Of a stretch of 26,440 nt of DNA, positions 9,501 to 18,684 are shown in pieces. The translations under genes were made by a program, and so were the position numbers. The stretch comes from Stentor coeruleus (lineage: Eukaryota > Ciliophora > Heterotrichea > Heterotrichida > Stentoridae), in assembly GCA_001970955.1 (NCBI GenBank), contig MPUH01001006.1, positions 1-26,440 of the forward strand, in the 5' to 3' direction. The notes beneath the pieces were generated by a model that saw nothing but the letters and a program-made list of their open reading frames with translations, ran no database searches and had not been told where the DNA came from. Position 1 is the first letter of the stretch, and the number at the start of each line of letters is the position of its first letter.

Positions 9501-12500
9501 AAGCAAATCCGTATTAGTAAACCCAACTTCATTTTGAACGATAAGGAAAATAAGCAAAAAAAATATCGAAAGCCCATGTGAAATATAATACAATACATTA
9601 TAACAATAAGTCTCAAGGTAAATCTGTATAAGAACAGTCATAATCAATGATATATAAACCATAGTTCCCAATAATTCTAAAGTTAAAGTTCCACCATTAA
9701 CATCAATAACATAAGGTATACAAAAATATATAAGCACACTCAATAAAACTCCTTGTATAATCCCAATAAAAGAATAAACCAACATTTTTCTCCAATCCAA
9801 TAAAGAACCTTTAATCCCTAAAATATATATTTCACTATGTTCTTCTATCTGAAAAGATGTGAAATCTTGATCAAAAATCCCCATTACCATAACCGGAAGT
9901 GTTGTAAAAAAAATGTTATAACCAACAAGTAAAGATGCATCAAAAAGTGAAGTCCCTGAATATGAACAATAAAAAGTATATGACAAAAGCATTACTGTCA
10001 AAAAGAAATTTTTGTATAGAAAAAGGTAAAGAAATCTTGCAAGACGTGAATAATTCCAATGGCCATATTTGAGAATTAGGTCTTCAAGGTCTGAGAATTT
10101 TCTTATTGAAAAATCACTGAAGTTTTTAACTACTGACGTTGGGTGGATGTTAACAGAAATACCAACATCAGCCATTTTGATCATGGGGATATCAGCTTCA
10201 CCATCTCCAATTGCAACAACAATTGGTTTGAATTTCACATTTTCTTTAAGCATCCTGACGATTTTACCTTTATCTTCAGGCATCATCATACTAAAAACCA
10301 CGCTACGAGCATTGACTAAAAGCAAAACTAAAAGTTTTCTTGAGTTTTCATTGTTTGTAGCTGTAAGAAAACTAATTCTATCTATATGCACGGTATAATT
10401 AAGTTTAGATGGTTCATAAGCTTTATCGAATTCGCTTTCGACTATATCAACATTGCTGAGTCTTCTGAATACTTTATTAGTCCTTATGCCTTGATTATAA
10501 TTAACACTTGTATTTAAAGCTTGAGATTCTTCATTTTCTGCTTCAGTTTGCTCGTATATACAATATTGACTTGTCCCATTAGTTCTGTTCATATGGATTC
10601 CTTGGATTATATATTGGGTTATAAGAGTTTTTAGGTTTTTCAAACAGTAGAATTCATCAGAGTTTTCTTTTAGTTGAACTACTGCAGAATCTGAGTCGAT
10701 TACATGGCTTTTTCTTGATGTCATTACCGCGTTACCGAAAGAATCCCCGCTTAAAACCCAGATTTTTATCCCGGCGCGTTTGAGATTTTTTACAGCTAAA
10801 ATTGTTTCTGGGAGGATTTCGTCTTCTATACATGTAAACCCAAGGTATTCTGATTTTTTTTCAAGCTCTTTAAACATAGTTTCAATTTTCCCATCAAAGT
10901 TGAGAAGGGAATGCTCAGCTTTTTTCACCCGGGACTTGAAGTCGAAAACTTCTTCAATTGAAATTTCTTTATAGGCCATTATCATAACTCTATACCCTTT
11001 TTCATTCATTTCTGTAGTTTTTTTAAGTATTTCTTGTTTTTCTTCTCTTTGTTTATTAATTATAGGCATCATAGATAATGGGTCACCTTTTATATATAAA
11101 ATCCCATGTCCAGACCCTTGTTCATAAACTAGTATTCTTGATTTTTTTATTTCTGTAGTAAAAGGTCTTGTCGCTACAACTTCAAATAAACTCAGCCTAC
11201 CAAAAGCATCTAAAACTTTCTGACATGAAGAAATCTCCCTCAAACTAAACCCCAAATCCCCAGCAAGTTTAACTAAAGCAATCTCATCCTGTGATCCAAG
11301 AAAGTCACTTTTAAACTTTACTAATGTATTACATAAAGCCATACATCTTACAAACTCCCCAGCTACAGACTCATTCTCATATTGTAATATATTTTTCAAA
11401 TGGCTTAAAAAATCAGTATCATGTCCTTCTTTTATTTTATGACTCTGCATTTCACTTTCATATCTTCCTTCATCAGTAACTAAAATATCATCAAATTGTT
11501 CATAATAAATCCGGTCATTTACCATGACAATTTTAACTTTTAAATTATTTTCAGTTAAAGTACCTGTTTTGTCTGTAAGTAAATATTCAACTTGACCAAG
11601 GTTTTCATTAAGTTTTTCTGTATTGAATTTCAGTCCAGGGATGTTTTTCGCTAAAAAGTAACTTTGTGAGAATCTTATTATGTCTATGACCATAAACAAA
11701 GATATTGGGATAATATTATTGTATAACAAAGTAAAAGTTATGATCATTTCCAAAGCGTTACTTGAGTTCTCTGATGAATTTGAGAAATAAAATTCTAATA
11801 CCGAAAGTAAAACTAATAATGATAAAATGACAAGAATATAAATAATCCATTTGTTAACTTTGTCTTCTAATCGGCTTGTTTTTTGAAAGACTGTTTGTGA
11901 GTTGAGTTGCATTTTAGATTCACATCCACAGTATATTGCTAGACATATAGCTGTATTAGTTCCAAGTAATGTACTTCCTTTAAAAAGCAAGTTATTAGCT
12001 TTTAATTCCATACTACTTGGGTCACCAACAAGTTTTAATCTTCCATGAAAGTTAGAATAATCCAAATTAGGCTCTGGGACTTTTATTATACAGTTAAGGT
12101 TGCTGTTAACTACCATACCTTCTTCTGTATGCAAAATTATTTTCTGATGCTTTTCTACAGCTTTCACTTGTTTCAACACAGCTGTACCTGTAAGTCGAGC
12201 CATATCACAAAATACAAATTTCGATGTGTTATCGCAGTCAAGCAAAATTGTGTCTGCAGGGACTATTTGTGACTCTTCTACCCTTACAATGTCCCCTACT
12301 AAAATATCTTTGCTTTTTTTCAAACTGAAATTACATCCATCCCAACAGTAATAATCCATAGAATTGATTAAAATGTCTTGTTTTTTCAATTTCCAATCTT
12401 GATAAGCATCTTTGAGTAAAGTTAATAATAAAAGTATTGATAAAGGGAGTATTGTTGTCCATGCATCAGTTGGATTGAGCTGATATGGGACAAGTTGGAA

Positions 12501-12689
12501 TATAGAGACTATTAAGAACCAAATATTAGAAGTTCTTTGGAATTGCTCAAATAAGTTCTTAGGCAAAATGCTGATCCAAGTATATTTTGATAACCTTAAA
12601 GCGTTGTTGTGATAAATAGATTTCACTTCGGGATCATCGCCAAGTACTCTGATTTCTCGTAATTCTTCTTCACGATCACGGATACTCAT
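6552..12689 (-). CDS. P4-type ATPase/guanylyl cyclase fusion protein
   Basis: This is a 2045-residue multi-pass membrane protein in one open frame (ATG 12689, TAG 6552). Residues 1 to about 1140 are a P4-ATPase (lipid flippase) module with PISL in a membrane helix and the phosphorylation motif DKTGTLT at Asp373. Several catalytic motifs are altered: the actuator DGET reads TGTA (167-170), and the GDGxND loop reads GDGEAD (828-833). A six-helix membrane set, cyclase domain C1 (about 1380-1575), a second membrane set and cyclase domain C2 (about 1860-2040) follow. C2 carries the two metal Asp (1869, 1913). C1 carries Glu1428 and Ser1506 at the base-selecting positions plus Asn1513 and Arg1517, and has Lys1432 instead of the second metal Asp. 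One GTP-to-cGMP site at the C1/C2 interface is expected. This fusion and inverted domain order are known in Paramecium, Tetrahymena, Plasmodium and Toxoplasma, where cGMP activates PKG. Confidence 0.93.
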   Translation of the reverse strand: MSIRDREEELREIRVLGDDPEVKSIYHNNALRLSKYTWISILPKNLFEQFQRTSNIWFLIVSIFQLVPYQLNPTDAWTTILPLSILLLLTLLKDAYQDWKLKKQDILINSMDYYCWDGCNFSLKKSKDILVGDIVRVEESQIVPADTILLDCDNTSKFVFCDMARLTGTAVLKQVKAVEKHQKIILHTEEGMVVNSNLNCIIKVPEPNLDYSNFHGRLKLVGDPSSMELKANNLLFKGSTLLGTNTAICLAIYCGCESKMQLNSQTVFQKTSRLEDKVNKWIIYILVILSLLVLLSVLEFYFSNSSENSSNALEMIITFTLLYNNIIPISLFMVIDIIRFSQSYFLAKNIPGLKFNTEKLNENLGQVEYLLTDKTGTLTENNLKVKIVMVNDRIYYEQFDDILVTDEGRYESEMQSHKIKEGHDTDFLSHLKNILQYENESVAGEFVRCMALCNTLVKFKSDFLGSQDEIALVKLAGDLGFSLREISSCQKVLDAFGRLSLFEVVATRPFTTEIKKSRILVYEQGSGHGILYIKGDPLSMMPIINKQREEKQEILKKTTEMNEKGYRVMIMAYKEISIEEVFDFKSRVKKAEHSLLNFDGKIETMFKELEKKSEYLGFTCIEDEILPETILAVKNLKRAGIKIWVLSGDSFGNAVMTSRKSHVIDSDSAVVQLKENSDEFYCLKNLKTLITQYIIQGIHMNRTNGTSQYCIYEQTEAENEESQALNTSVNYNQGIRTNKVFRRLSNVDIVESEFDKAYEPSKLNYTVHIDRISFLTATNNENSRKLLVLLLVNARSVVFSMMMPEDKGKIVRMLKENVKFKPIVVAIGDGEADIPMIKMADVGISVNIHPTSVVKNFSDFSIRKFSDLEDLILKYGHWNYSRLARFLYLFLYKNFFLTVMLLSYTFYCSYSGTSLFDASLLVGYNIFFTTLPVMVMGIFDQDFTSFQIEEHSEIYILGIKGSLLDWRKMLVYSFIGIIQGVLLSVLIYFCIPYVIDVNGGTLTLELLGTMVYISLIMTVLIQIYLETYCYNVLYYISHGLSIFFLLIFLIVQNEVGFTNTDLLGIGLELKSSPFALFTIFCTSIICVIPYFALHFYSELFFPNSMFLLSDNTSNLIGYNRLEDYKNSLLSVYTHSSIWKSTSKDEKFSLNMKTLRYNLLHIEKEYKEMFLYENFFTVKWTAFAVWVLLIAWTIFSALLMNAEFLYTLSRIIICAGFGVLVFIIFTKHFRIYFKYYILGSIFLGLLTKFALEVGFRSTSILATSLIPSVSYVLLCVDWLNLTMLIFLNVVLVVVSLNIEFNDGTREYTILIIGYVILTIAISVTSAIVGYYLEIYKRTEYRLMNISNAGVERNQNILSLLLPPFVKNRVREGVRYIAETQDEVTVLFCDICDFESICTDYKPRELRIFLDSLFKIFDRLCESTGVTKIETVGKTYMACAGLNDSDQELPLAIQRIHHTRRVTELAFSMLQEVKTIRLTNGNWLNVKIGINTGPVIAGVVGYHKPQFSLVGDTINTASRMCSTLEEHNAIQITLSTYDYIKSNPEIFFTPNTVEAKGKGNLDTYIIKEILLENSSDIAGGPGSSHTSKILSMYSHNSSIRSAKRSSLYETYHNVFHDRLERADTALISTSSWCMIKFNESEREKDFRYNRLGTNSRMVLLSLLIALVAYCINLLLSLVSYFYLSNYSNLPIILGRGAVVISIAIILLLHHIIYMHMLYPLAILFVLLCMLIIALFGLIYSTNTPPDLTALEIMYIILILTHSSGASLFLIVCANLCVFIPWAVLAPYSPDNYLNITNLLLVACFSGINFLAVYIQGKKHRVNYNLNLLANKEIKETEKLLAQMMPPHVLEALQNDIAETDRLIEVTILYADIVGFTNWSSNKSPEEVVLMLSQFFTRFDKMCIEYDVYKVHTIGDCYVVLGYSGNKSRDPVVECYNVVKMAQSMVDIINEENEIQGIDLNMRIGIHTGEVIAGVIGTNTVRYDIWGRDVLIANKMESNGQPGFVNVSENTKNVLEKDPNYSFEFIFNKDVKIQTLDKFIPCYFIRNA

Positions 12690-13130
12690 ATTGATTTATA
12701 TATGATAATAGTTTAAAATAGTGATTTTGTTAAGGTTTTTTTATGGGGAAATTGGGTAACAGGTTAGTTTTTAGTTTGACAAGATGTTGATAAAGGGAAG
12801 ATGAAGTTTTAGTTAGAAAAATGTGGAAGGGAATAGAAACTGTGAGGTTGATGCTTAGGGTGAATGTTTTTTTTTTGTGGAATGGGGATATTAGAGTATA
12901 GGGTTTGTAGTAAATTATGATGATAAAAGGTATAATTGGAAGGAAAATTATGCTTTAAAGGTGGAATAAATACTGAGGTATAAAGAAATTATAAAATAAG
13001 GGATTTTGATAGAATGTAGCAGTTTTATTTATGTTTATATGTTGTTAATAGAACTATTATATGAAAGTTAAGTATTAGTTACTTGAATACCATATTCCTT
13101 TTGCAAAAATGGTTTTTTAATGTATTTTGC

Positions 13131-13359
13131 ATGCAAATTATATGGCATGTTTATAGAAATACTTTATATATTGTATGCGTAACTTACAAGCCAAATTTTT
13201 ATTTACTAGTTATATGATAGAATGTTTACAGCAGTTTGAGCTGTAAAACTTGTCTTTGAGAAATCTGAATTTATATCATCGTTTTAATCAAAACAATTGT
13301 TTAAATTTATATGCATTTTACAATATAAAAATGCAAATGAAAGATATTTAAATGCAAAT
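13131..13359. promoter_or_regulatory. Cluster of three ATGCAAAT octamers
   Basis: Perfect copies lie at 13131-13138, 13331-13338 and 13352-13359, all on the plus strand, in the skew-flip zone of the divergent region. A fourth copy lies at 24429-24436 in the other divergent intergenic region. I found none in the same-strand or convergent spacers. A regulatory role is inference. Confidence 0.3.
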
Positions 13360-14610
13360 GACTTCAAAAAGCTGCATATTCATAAATAAAATCATAAACA
13401 ATAATTGTATTCTACAACTAAATACTAAAAATAATCAATTAACTACCTAATCTAAAAAGTCAACCTAAATACAAAACCTAATATTTCTTTAAATGTAAAC
13501 TTACACATAAATCCTAAGCATCAAAAAAATAAAATAATAATAATCATTACACCACGTCAAAATAAACCTAAAATCATATTTAATCACTTTGAAAATCTTA
13601 TTTTTTTTTACCATTATACAATATTTTGCTTTTAAAATCAAGTTCTTCCCCCAAATCATTTAAATTAATCCCTAACTTTATACATTCATATCACAAAATC
13701 TAGCTTATCCTCAAAGAAAAAAACATACAAAAATACACAGAAACCCAAAAATCCAAAAATTAAAATTCTCTATTTTAATATACAATCAAAAGCTAACTTA
13801 CTTTTAAGACATAATAAATATTTTCTTTCATTTTAGTTTATATAAAATTTATAATTTTATCATGGTAAGAAATCTTCATAAAATGCTGTATTTGAAAAGC
13901 TTCTAGTTTTTATTATCAATATCCCTATTCAAGAATTCTTTACTATATTTTATCGTTCATATACAAGTTTATTATATAAACAATAATATATAGTTTGTTT
14001 ATTATCATCTTGATTAGTTACTATTACAATTTTTATACTGTTTTCTATATCATATTCCCCCTAATTCACCTTTTTAGATCATTTTATCTCCCTTCATATA
14101 CAACTCTCCTTATATAATTTTCTCAAACTTCCTGTCTATTAAACATACTAAAATGCTAAATACTTAAACATAAAACTCTACCTTCCAAGCCTTAAAGTTT
14201 ATTTCCCATAATCTCAAACACTTTCAATAAAAACTCAGAAATTTTATCATTTTCAAAATATAAACACCTTCTTATATACTATTTTAATCACCCTAAGCCC
14301 CAAAATCCAATAAAACTTTGAATCTGATGATTCTACTCATACAACAATATAAGAATAATTATATAATTACATCAAAAAGCTTTGTTTTCTATTAGAATCA
14401 CACTTTTTCATAAGTTTAACATAAACACCTATCCGCCAATTATTCCGTTCCTGGTTACCATATTAAGCCAGCTAATTAGACATATTTTTTACAACAACTG
14501 CTGATAGTCCTCTATAGTAAAACCCACTTGTTTTCAACACGATCAAGGGTCTTCATCCAGCCGTTTCAACACAAATTCTTCTTCTTTCACACGAAACCCT
14601 TTAGAAAACC

Positions 14611-14688
14611 ATGAAAATTATGCTGAAATCCAGGAGATACTTCAAAGGTCTATACAAGAAAAAAAAACATAAATGCCGAGTGTTTTGA
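14611..14688 (+). other. Short upstream ORF ahead of the phosphatase gene (25 residues)
   Basis: An ATG with the context AAAACCATGA opens a 25-codon frame ending in TGA at 14686-14688. Its product is strongly basic, with an RR and a KKKK cluster. It lies 87 bases before the phosphatase ATG. The surrounding 14430-14690 has more balanced base composition than normal spacer, and another frame (about 14500-14670) is also open with a Ser/Gln-rich translation but has no ATG. It could be an upstream ORF, a relic exon or chance. Confidence 0.2.
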
Positions 14689-14775
14689 GGATAAGAAATT
14701 TTTGATAACTTGTAAATTTTCTACGATATATAAACCCACCTAAAAAGGTTTGTAGGGTAATAATTTGTGATAAAA

Positions 14776-15831
14776 ATGGTTTCGAGAAATGCCAGATTAG
14801 CTCAGTCATCAAGATCGTTTAAGATTTCAAAAAACAGTTCCGAGTTCTTGGATTCACTTGCCTTAATGCAAAGTACTCTTGAGTCTATAGACGCTGATTC
14901 AATATTAAAGTACATCGAGCATGTCAGTTTCATAAACACGATCAAAGCAATGTCCAAAGATCTTGAAGCATGTTATGTCATTACAATAAGTTCGCTTATA
15001 GTTTATGACTACAACAAACCTTATGCATTTGACTCGGAACATCTAAACTTTATTCTAAAATCAGCGATATCACTATCTGAAGCCTTATCAGTAGCTTACT
15101 CAAAAAAAGAATCAAAAATGAACATATCCCCAAAAGTTCGAAATTTAAGTTTCGCACTTCTCAGCTCGGTTAGAGACCTTATTTCATCAACAAAAGCTAC
15201 ATATAAGCCAACAATTGACCTTAAAATTAAACTTCTTTCAAAAATCCTCAGCCTTGCAGCGACGACACCATTTACATTATTAATGGTCTCACTTGTCAAT
15301 TTAATCAAATCTCGAGTGACTTCAAATGTGTATCCTTGTTTTACAAATGCTTGCTCACCTTTTCTTCCTGAATATGATCGTAAGCAATATACACTTGTTT
15401 TAGATTTAGATGAAACTTTAGTTCATACTAAAGAAAATAAACTTCTTATTAGACCAGGAGCTTGTGAGTTTATTGAACAAATGAGCCTTCATTATGAGTT
15501 AGTGTTATTTACTGCATCAACTCCTGTTTATGCTGATATTATTATGGCGAAAATTGACCCGAATAATTATGTAAAACTTCGGCTTTATAGAGGACATACA
15601 ACTGGTAGTGATGTACCTATAAAGAATTTAGAGACGTTGGGAAGAGATCTTAGTAAAATTATTATTGTTGATAATTTGAAGGAGTCGTTTAAATTGCAAG
15701 AAAATAATGGGATTTGTATTTCCACTTGGACTGGCGACGACTCGGATTTCGAACTTATGAAAGTTGCGGCTCTTTTACAGAAAATACCATATATGGGTAT
15801 TACTCATGTATCTGAAGTTTTACTACATTAA
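14776..15831 (+). CDS. FCP1/SCP-like (NLI-interacting factor family) HAD phosphatase
   Basis: This is a 351-residue protein. The start is the ATG at 14776; a GTG three codons earlier is not a credible eukaryotic start. Residues 1 to about 200 are alpha-helical and unrecognised. From about 205 to the end is a CTD-phosphatase-like domain: DLDETLVHT with nucleophile Asp210 and Asp212, then LVLFTAST, LYRGHTTGSD, LGRDLSKIIIVDN and ENNGICISTW. Family members remove phosphate from Ser/Thr, classically the RNA polymerase II tail; Dullard-like members act on lipin. The insert after the RGH segment is shorter than in typical SCPs, so the substrate is uncertain. No transmembrane helix marks it as Dullard or TIM50. 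It is followed after 61 bases by APC10. Confidence 0.85.
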   Translation: MVSRNARLAQSSRSFKISKNSSEFLDSLALMQSTLESIDADSILKYIEHVSFINTIKAMSKDLEACYVITISSLIVYDYNKPYAFDSEHLNFILKSAISLSEALSVAYSKKESKMNISPKVRNLSFALLSSVRDLISSTKATYKPTIDLKIKLLSKILSLAATTPFTLLMVSLVNLIKSRVTSNVYPCFTNACSPFLPEYDRKQYTLVLDLDETLVHTKENKLLIRPGACEFIEQMSLHYELVLFTASTPVYADIIMAKIDPNNYVKLRLYRGHTTGSDVPIKNLETLGRDLSKIIIVDNLKESFKLQENNGICISTWTGDDSDFELMKVAALLQKIPYMGITHVSEVLLH

Positions 15832-15892
15832 AATGTACTACAATATCTTATAACTAATATAAATATCCTCTCTTCTCAATCTGTAATATAAA

Positions 15893-16531
15893 ATGAATAT
15901 GGATTTCATGGCATCGTTAAGCAATTCCTTCCAGGAGCTTGGGGATATTTTCTCTCATTCTGACATGGAAGGTTTTCCAATTGACCGTCAATACACAAAA
16001 ACCCGTTTTCCTCTAACAAGCAACTCTCAAAGAAGAGACATAAGCAATATGGGTATATGGACATTATCAAGTGCTAAGCTAGGCTTTGGTATTCAACAAT
16101 TACGCGAAGACTCTTTATCAGCATATTGGCAATCAGATGGTAGTCAACCTCATACTGTAACAGTATACTTCCCGCGCAAAGTTTATGTAAGTGAATTTTG
16201 TATATACTTAGATTTCAAATCTGATGAAAGTTACACACCAAGTAAAATGAGTATACTTATTGGAAATGCTATGACTGATATGAGAGAAGTTCAGAATGTT
16301 GAACTTGAAGAACCTACTGGATGGTATAATTTTGCTTTAGGTAAATTGATTAATGGGGCTTATAATCCAATTAAAACACATTATGTTCAGTTGGTTATAC
16401 TTCAGAATCAGCATAATGGGAGAGATACTCATATTAGGAATATGAAAATCCTTGGGCTTAGAGAAGAACCGGTTATAGCTTTTCCTGTGTTTATTGAAAA
16501 TAGTTATTCAAAGTATACAATGATGAGATAG
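15893..16531 (+). CDS. APC10: Anaphase-promoting complex subunit 10 (DOC1 domain protein)
   Basis: This 212-residue protein starts at the ATG at 15893 and stops at TAG. A DOC-domain beta-jellyroll occupies about residues 48-195, with hallmark segments QLREDSLSAYWQSDGSQPH, DFKSDESYTPSK, VELEEPTGWY and QNQHNGRDTHIRNMKI. APC10 is a core subunit of the APC/C E3 ligase and, with the co-activator, forms the degron-binding face for cyclins and securin. The length is close to the human and yeast proteins plus a short N-terminal extension. The C-terminus ends in Met-Arg rather than the Ile-Arg tail that animal and yeast APC10 use to contact CDC27-type subunits. The spacer to the upstream phosphatase is only 61 bases and includes a C-rich run and TATAAA directly before the ATG, so it probably has its own promoter. 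Confidence 0.95.
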   Translation: MNMDFMASLSNSFQELGDIFSHSDMEGFPIDRQYTKTRFPLTSNSQRRDISNMGIWTLSSAKLGFGIQQLREDSLSAYWQSDGSQPHTVTVYFPRKVYVSEFCIYLDFKSDESYTPSKMSILIGNAMTDMREVQNVELEEPTGWYNFALGKLINGAYNPIKTHYVQLVILQNQHNGRDTHIRNMKILGLREEPVIAFPVFIENSYSKYTMMR

Positions 16532-17496
16532 AATATAGGTATATTATANGCTAAATTGAGTTGTTTGAGTTTCTTTTTTTGTTGTGGGTAATAATTTTTT
16601 TTGCTTTTTTTATGTTTGAATTTGATAAAATTTTGATAAGTGGTTTAGTTAATATTGTAGTTTATGTTAAAGTTTGGTTTGAAGAAATAATTATAAATAA
16701 GTAAGTTGTTGTGGGGTTTATTATTGGTGTGATAGATTATAAGCTGATTTTGGAAAATATTAATAATTTTGTTGCAGGGATGATGATGTGATATAAAAAA
16801 GAAGAATTGAATGATTTGGTTTATTTATAAAGTTTAGTGTTTATGTGTTATTCTAGCAAAAATACATCAACAATCTACATCTAAGAATTATTTTTTGAAT
16901 TTTTAAAGGGCATATATAATAATATTTATATGAATTCTCTTATATATCTTACAGAAATAATATTAACAGCATTTTATAATCCTATATTTACTATAACATT
17001 ACACCTGAACAACCAAATTAAAACTTTATTATTACTTTTCCATTATAATCTACATAATTTTTTTATAATATTCATATCAAAAATAATCTCTTGCAATACA
17101 CTCATATATCCTCATCTTATCAAAACAAAATCATCGTTCCTAAAATCATTTAACCTGTTATAAATAATAATTAAAATAAAAGACTCATCTACAGTTATTC
17201 TATATCTAGCAAGCCTACCTAAACATATCCATATCAAACTTTAAAGATAAATTCAACATTTGCTATTTTTCCAAACAAATTCTATATCGCTATAATTTCA
17301 AAGCCAATTTCGGTCATTTTTCCAACAAATAAAATTCTTCACTTTCCAATCGAAAAATTTAACTTAAAATTCGACTAAGGTAGAAAATATCTTTTTTAAT
17401 CTTAATCTCAAGCCTAAATATGCTTTTATATAACATAAAATGTTAGGACCACAGAAAAAAACAATGTATAACTAAAACCCTAACTTTTATAATAAA
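16532..17496. other. Intergenic region between two plus-strand genes
   Basis: Bases 16532 to about 16860 (3' flank of APC10) are G-rich and C-poor (23 G, 2 C in 16561-16680). From about 16860 to 17496 (5' flank of the next gene) C exceeds G (22 C, 6 G in 17161-17280). One ambiguous base lies at 16550 without flanking repeats. The open frame at about 16930-17163 has biased AT-rich codons and no recognisable motif, and I do not call it a gene. Confidence 0.6.
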
Positions 17497-17988
17497 ATGT
17501 GGAGACCTTTCGCTAGTTCTTTCGCTGAGCATTCTCTAGATTCATTTATAGTAAAGCACGAAAAATTAAAAAGTACAAAAATATACACTCCTGTATATCG
17601 AAAAAGCCCAAGAATAGACATTAGCGCAAATCCATTCCAGCTAAGTCAAGAAGATATGGATAAACGCCAAGACCATTTCGAACAACTGAAAAAAAAAGTC
17701 CTTCTTCAAAGGGAGCAGATAAAAAAAAATGATATTGAATATCAACATAAAGTTGAGGTTCAACTTAGATATAAGAGAAAAACAATGGATATACAGAATA
17801 TAAAAGACTTAGATGTATGTAGAATTAGGTCGATAAGCTCAAAAAACAAAAGTGATGCTGAGGAAAGCGAAATTGAACCTAACTCTTCTACTATTAATAA
17901 AGAAAAAAATAGCAGTATAAAAGAGATATTTGCTGAGCAAGTAAAAAACCAAATATTACCTCCAATAAAAAGAAAATCGATTGAGTGA
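17497..17988 (+). CDS. Hypothetical basic coiled-coil protein
   Basis: This 163-residue protein runs from the ATG at 17497 (context TAATAAAATG) to TGA. It is not recognised. It has a Tyr/Arg/Lys-rich N-terminal third and a predicted coiled coil at about residues 50-95, with many Lys, Gln and Glu. A Ser/Glu-rich linker and a basic C-terminal tail (PIKRKS) follow. There is no signal peptide, membrane segment or known catalytic motif. Codon use and base composition resemble the neighbouring genes, and the flanks show the same skew pattern as other genes, which supports a real transcription unit. A structural or cytoskeleton-associated role would fit but is a guess. Confidence 0.65.
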   Translation: MWRPFASSFAEHSLDSFIVKHEKLKSTKIYTPVYRKSPRIDISANPFQLSQEDMDKRQDHFEQLKKKVLLQREQIKKNDIEYQHKVEVQLRYKRKTMDIQNIKDLDVCRIRSISSKNKSDAEESEIEPNSSTINKEKNSSIKEIFAEQVKNQILPPIKRKSIE

Positions 17989-18429
17989 TTATATGAAAAT
18001 ATAATTATAATTGCCTGTTTATTAGATTAAAGTTTGTAAGGATTATATAAAATGGAGTTGTTTTTTAGGTTTGCTTTAATGATGAATTTGTATTTTATGA
18101 TATTTTTAAAGATGATTTTTGATATAAGAAAAGTTTAGATTTGGGTTTGATATAAGGTTTATGATATTTTATATGATTAGTTTGATTCTCGTTTACAGAA
18201 ATTTTTCCTTTTAATTATGTGCTTTTGCTTAATTTGAATATATACTTTTTAACAAAATAGAAAAACTAAACACATCTCCCAATTTACCAATAAATTTATC
18301 TCTAAATACCAAAAAATTTATCAAATTTTAAATTCAAGTCTAAAAACACATAAACCCATTTCAGCATCAGGATCTTTAAAAACCCATAACCTACTTCAAA
18401 TAATCTAACTGAAAAAGCTCATACCTTTC

Positions 18430-18612
18430 TCAAAAATCCTCTCACTAGCCTACAAGATCTCTTAAAAAAACTACTCAAAAAATTAAACCTAATAAAATTC
18501 ATCATATCCAACAAAATTCANTCAAAAATCCTCTCACTAGCCTACAAAATCTCTTAAAAAAACTACTCAAAAAATTAAACCTAATAAAATTCATCATATC
18601 CAACAAAATTCA
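18430..18612. repeat. 91-base direct duplication across a single N (probable assembly artefact)
   Basis: Bases 18430-18520 and 18522-18612 are the same 91-base sequence with one visible difference (TACAAGATCT versus TACAAAATCT). They are separated by a single N at 18521. An unresolved base exactly at the repeat junction is typical of two contig ends that overlap but were joined without merging. Confidence 0.8.
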
Positions 18613-18684
18613 TACATCATCTTCTTAAAACCCATGAAAAAAATACANATACATCATCTTCTTAAAACCCATGAAAAAAATACA
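18612..18684. repeat. 36-base direct duplication across a single N (probable assembly artefact)
   Basis: Bases 18612-18647 and 18649-18684 are identical (ATACATCATCTTCTTAAAAC at the start of each) with an N at 18648 between them. This is the same signature as the adjacent 91-base case. The true sequence probably has one copy of each. Confidence 0.8.

Larger units (their letters stand above)
12690..14775. promoter_or_regulatory. Divergent intergenic region between cyclase and phosphatase genes
   Basis: This 2.1 kb region must hold both promoters. Bases 12690 to about 13050 are G-rich and C-poor on the plus strand (35 G, 3 C in 12721-12840); 13400-14350 are the reverse (30 C, 3 G in 14041-14160). 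The flip zone near 13100-13400 contains three ATGCAAAT octamers. Bases 14430-14690 are less skewed and contain short coding-like stretches, listed separately. The cyclase start is preceded in sense orientation by an AT-rich TATATAAA-like stretch some ten bases from the ATG. No tRNA or long frame is seen. Confidence 0.55.

Noticed and set aside
13131..13359. Possible CRISPR-like or tandem array from the repeated octamers
   Set aside because: Spacing is irregular, the repeats are only eight bases, and the organism is a eukaryote.
16930..17163. 77-codon plus-strand open frame
   Set aside because: Extremely AT-rich with Ile/Leu/Asn bias and no motif; it follows the C-rich 5'-flank composition of spacer DNA.
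17461..17496. ACCCTAAC upstream of the 17497 gene as a telomere-like repeat
   Set aside because: Only one copy; internal C/A-rich spacer sequence produces such strings by chance.
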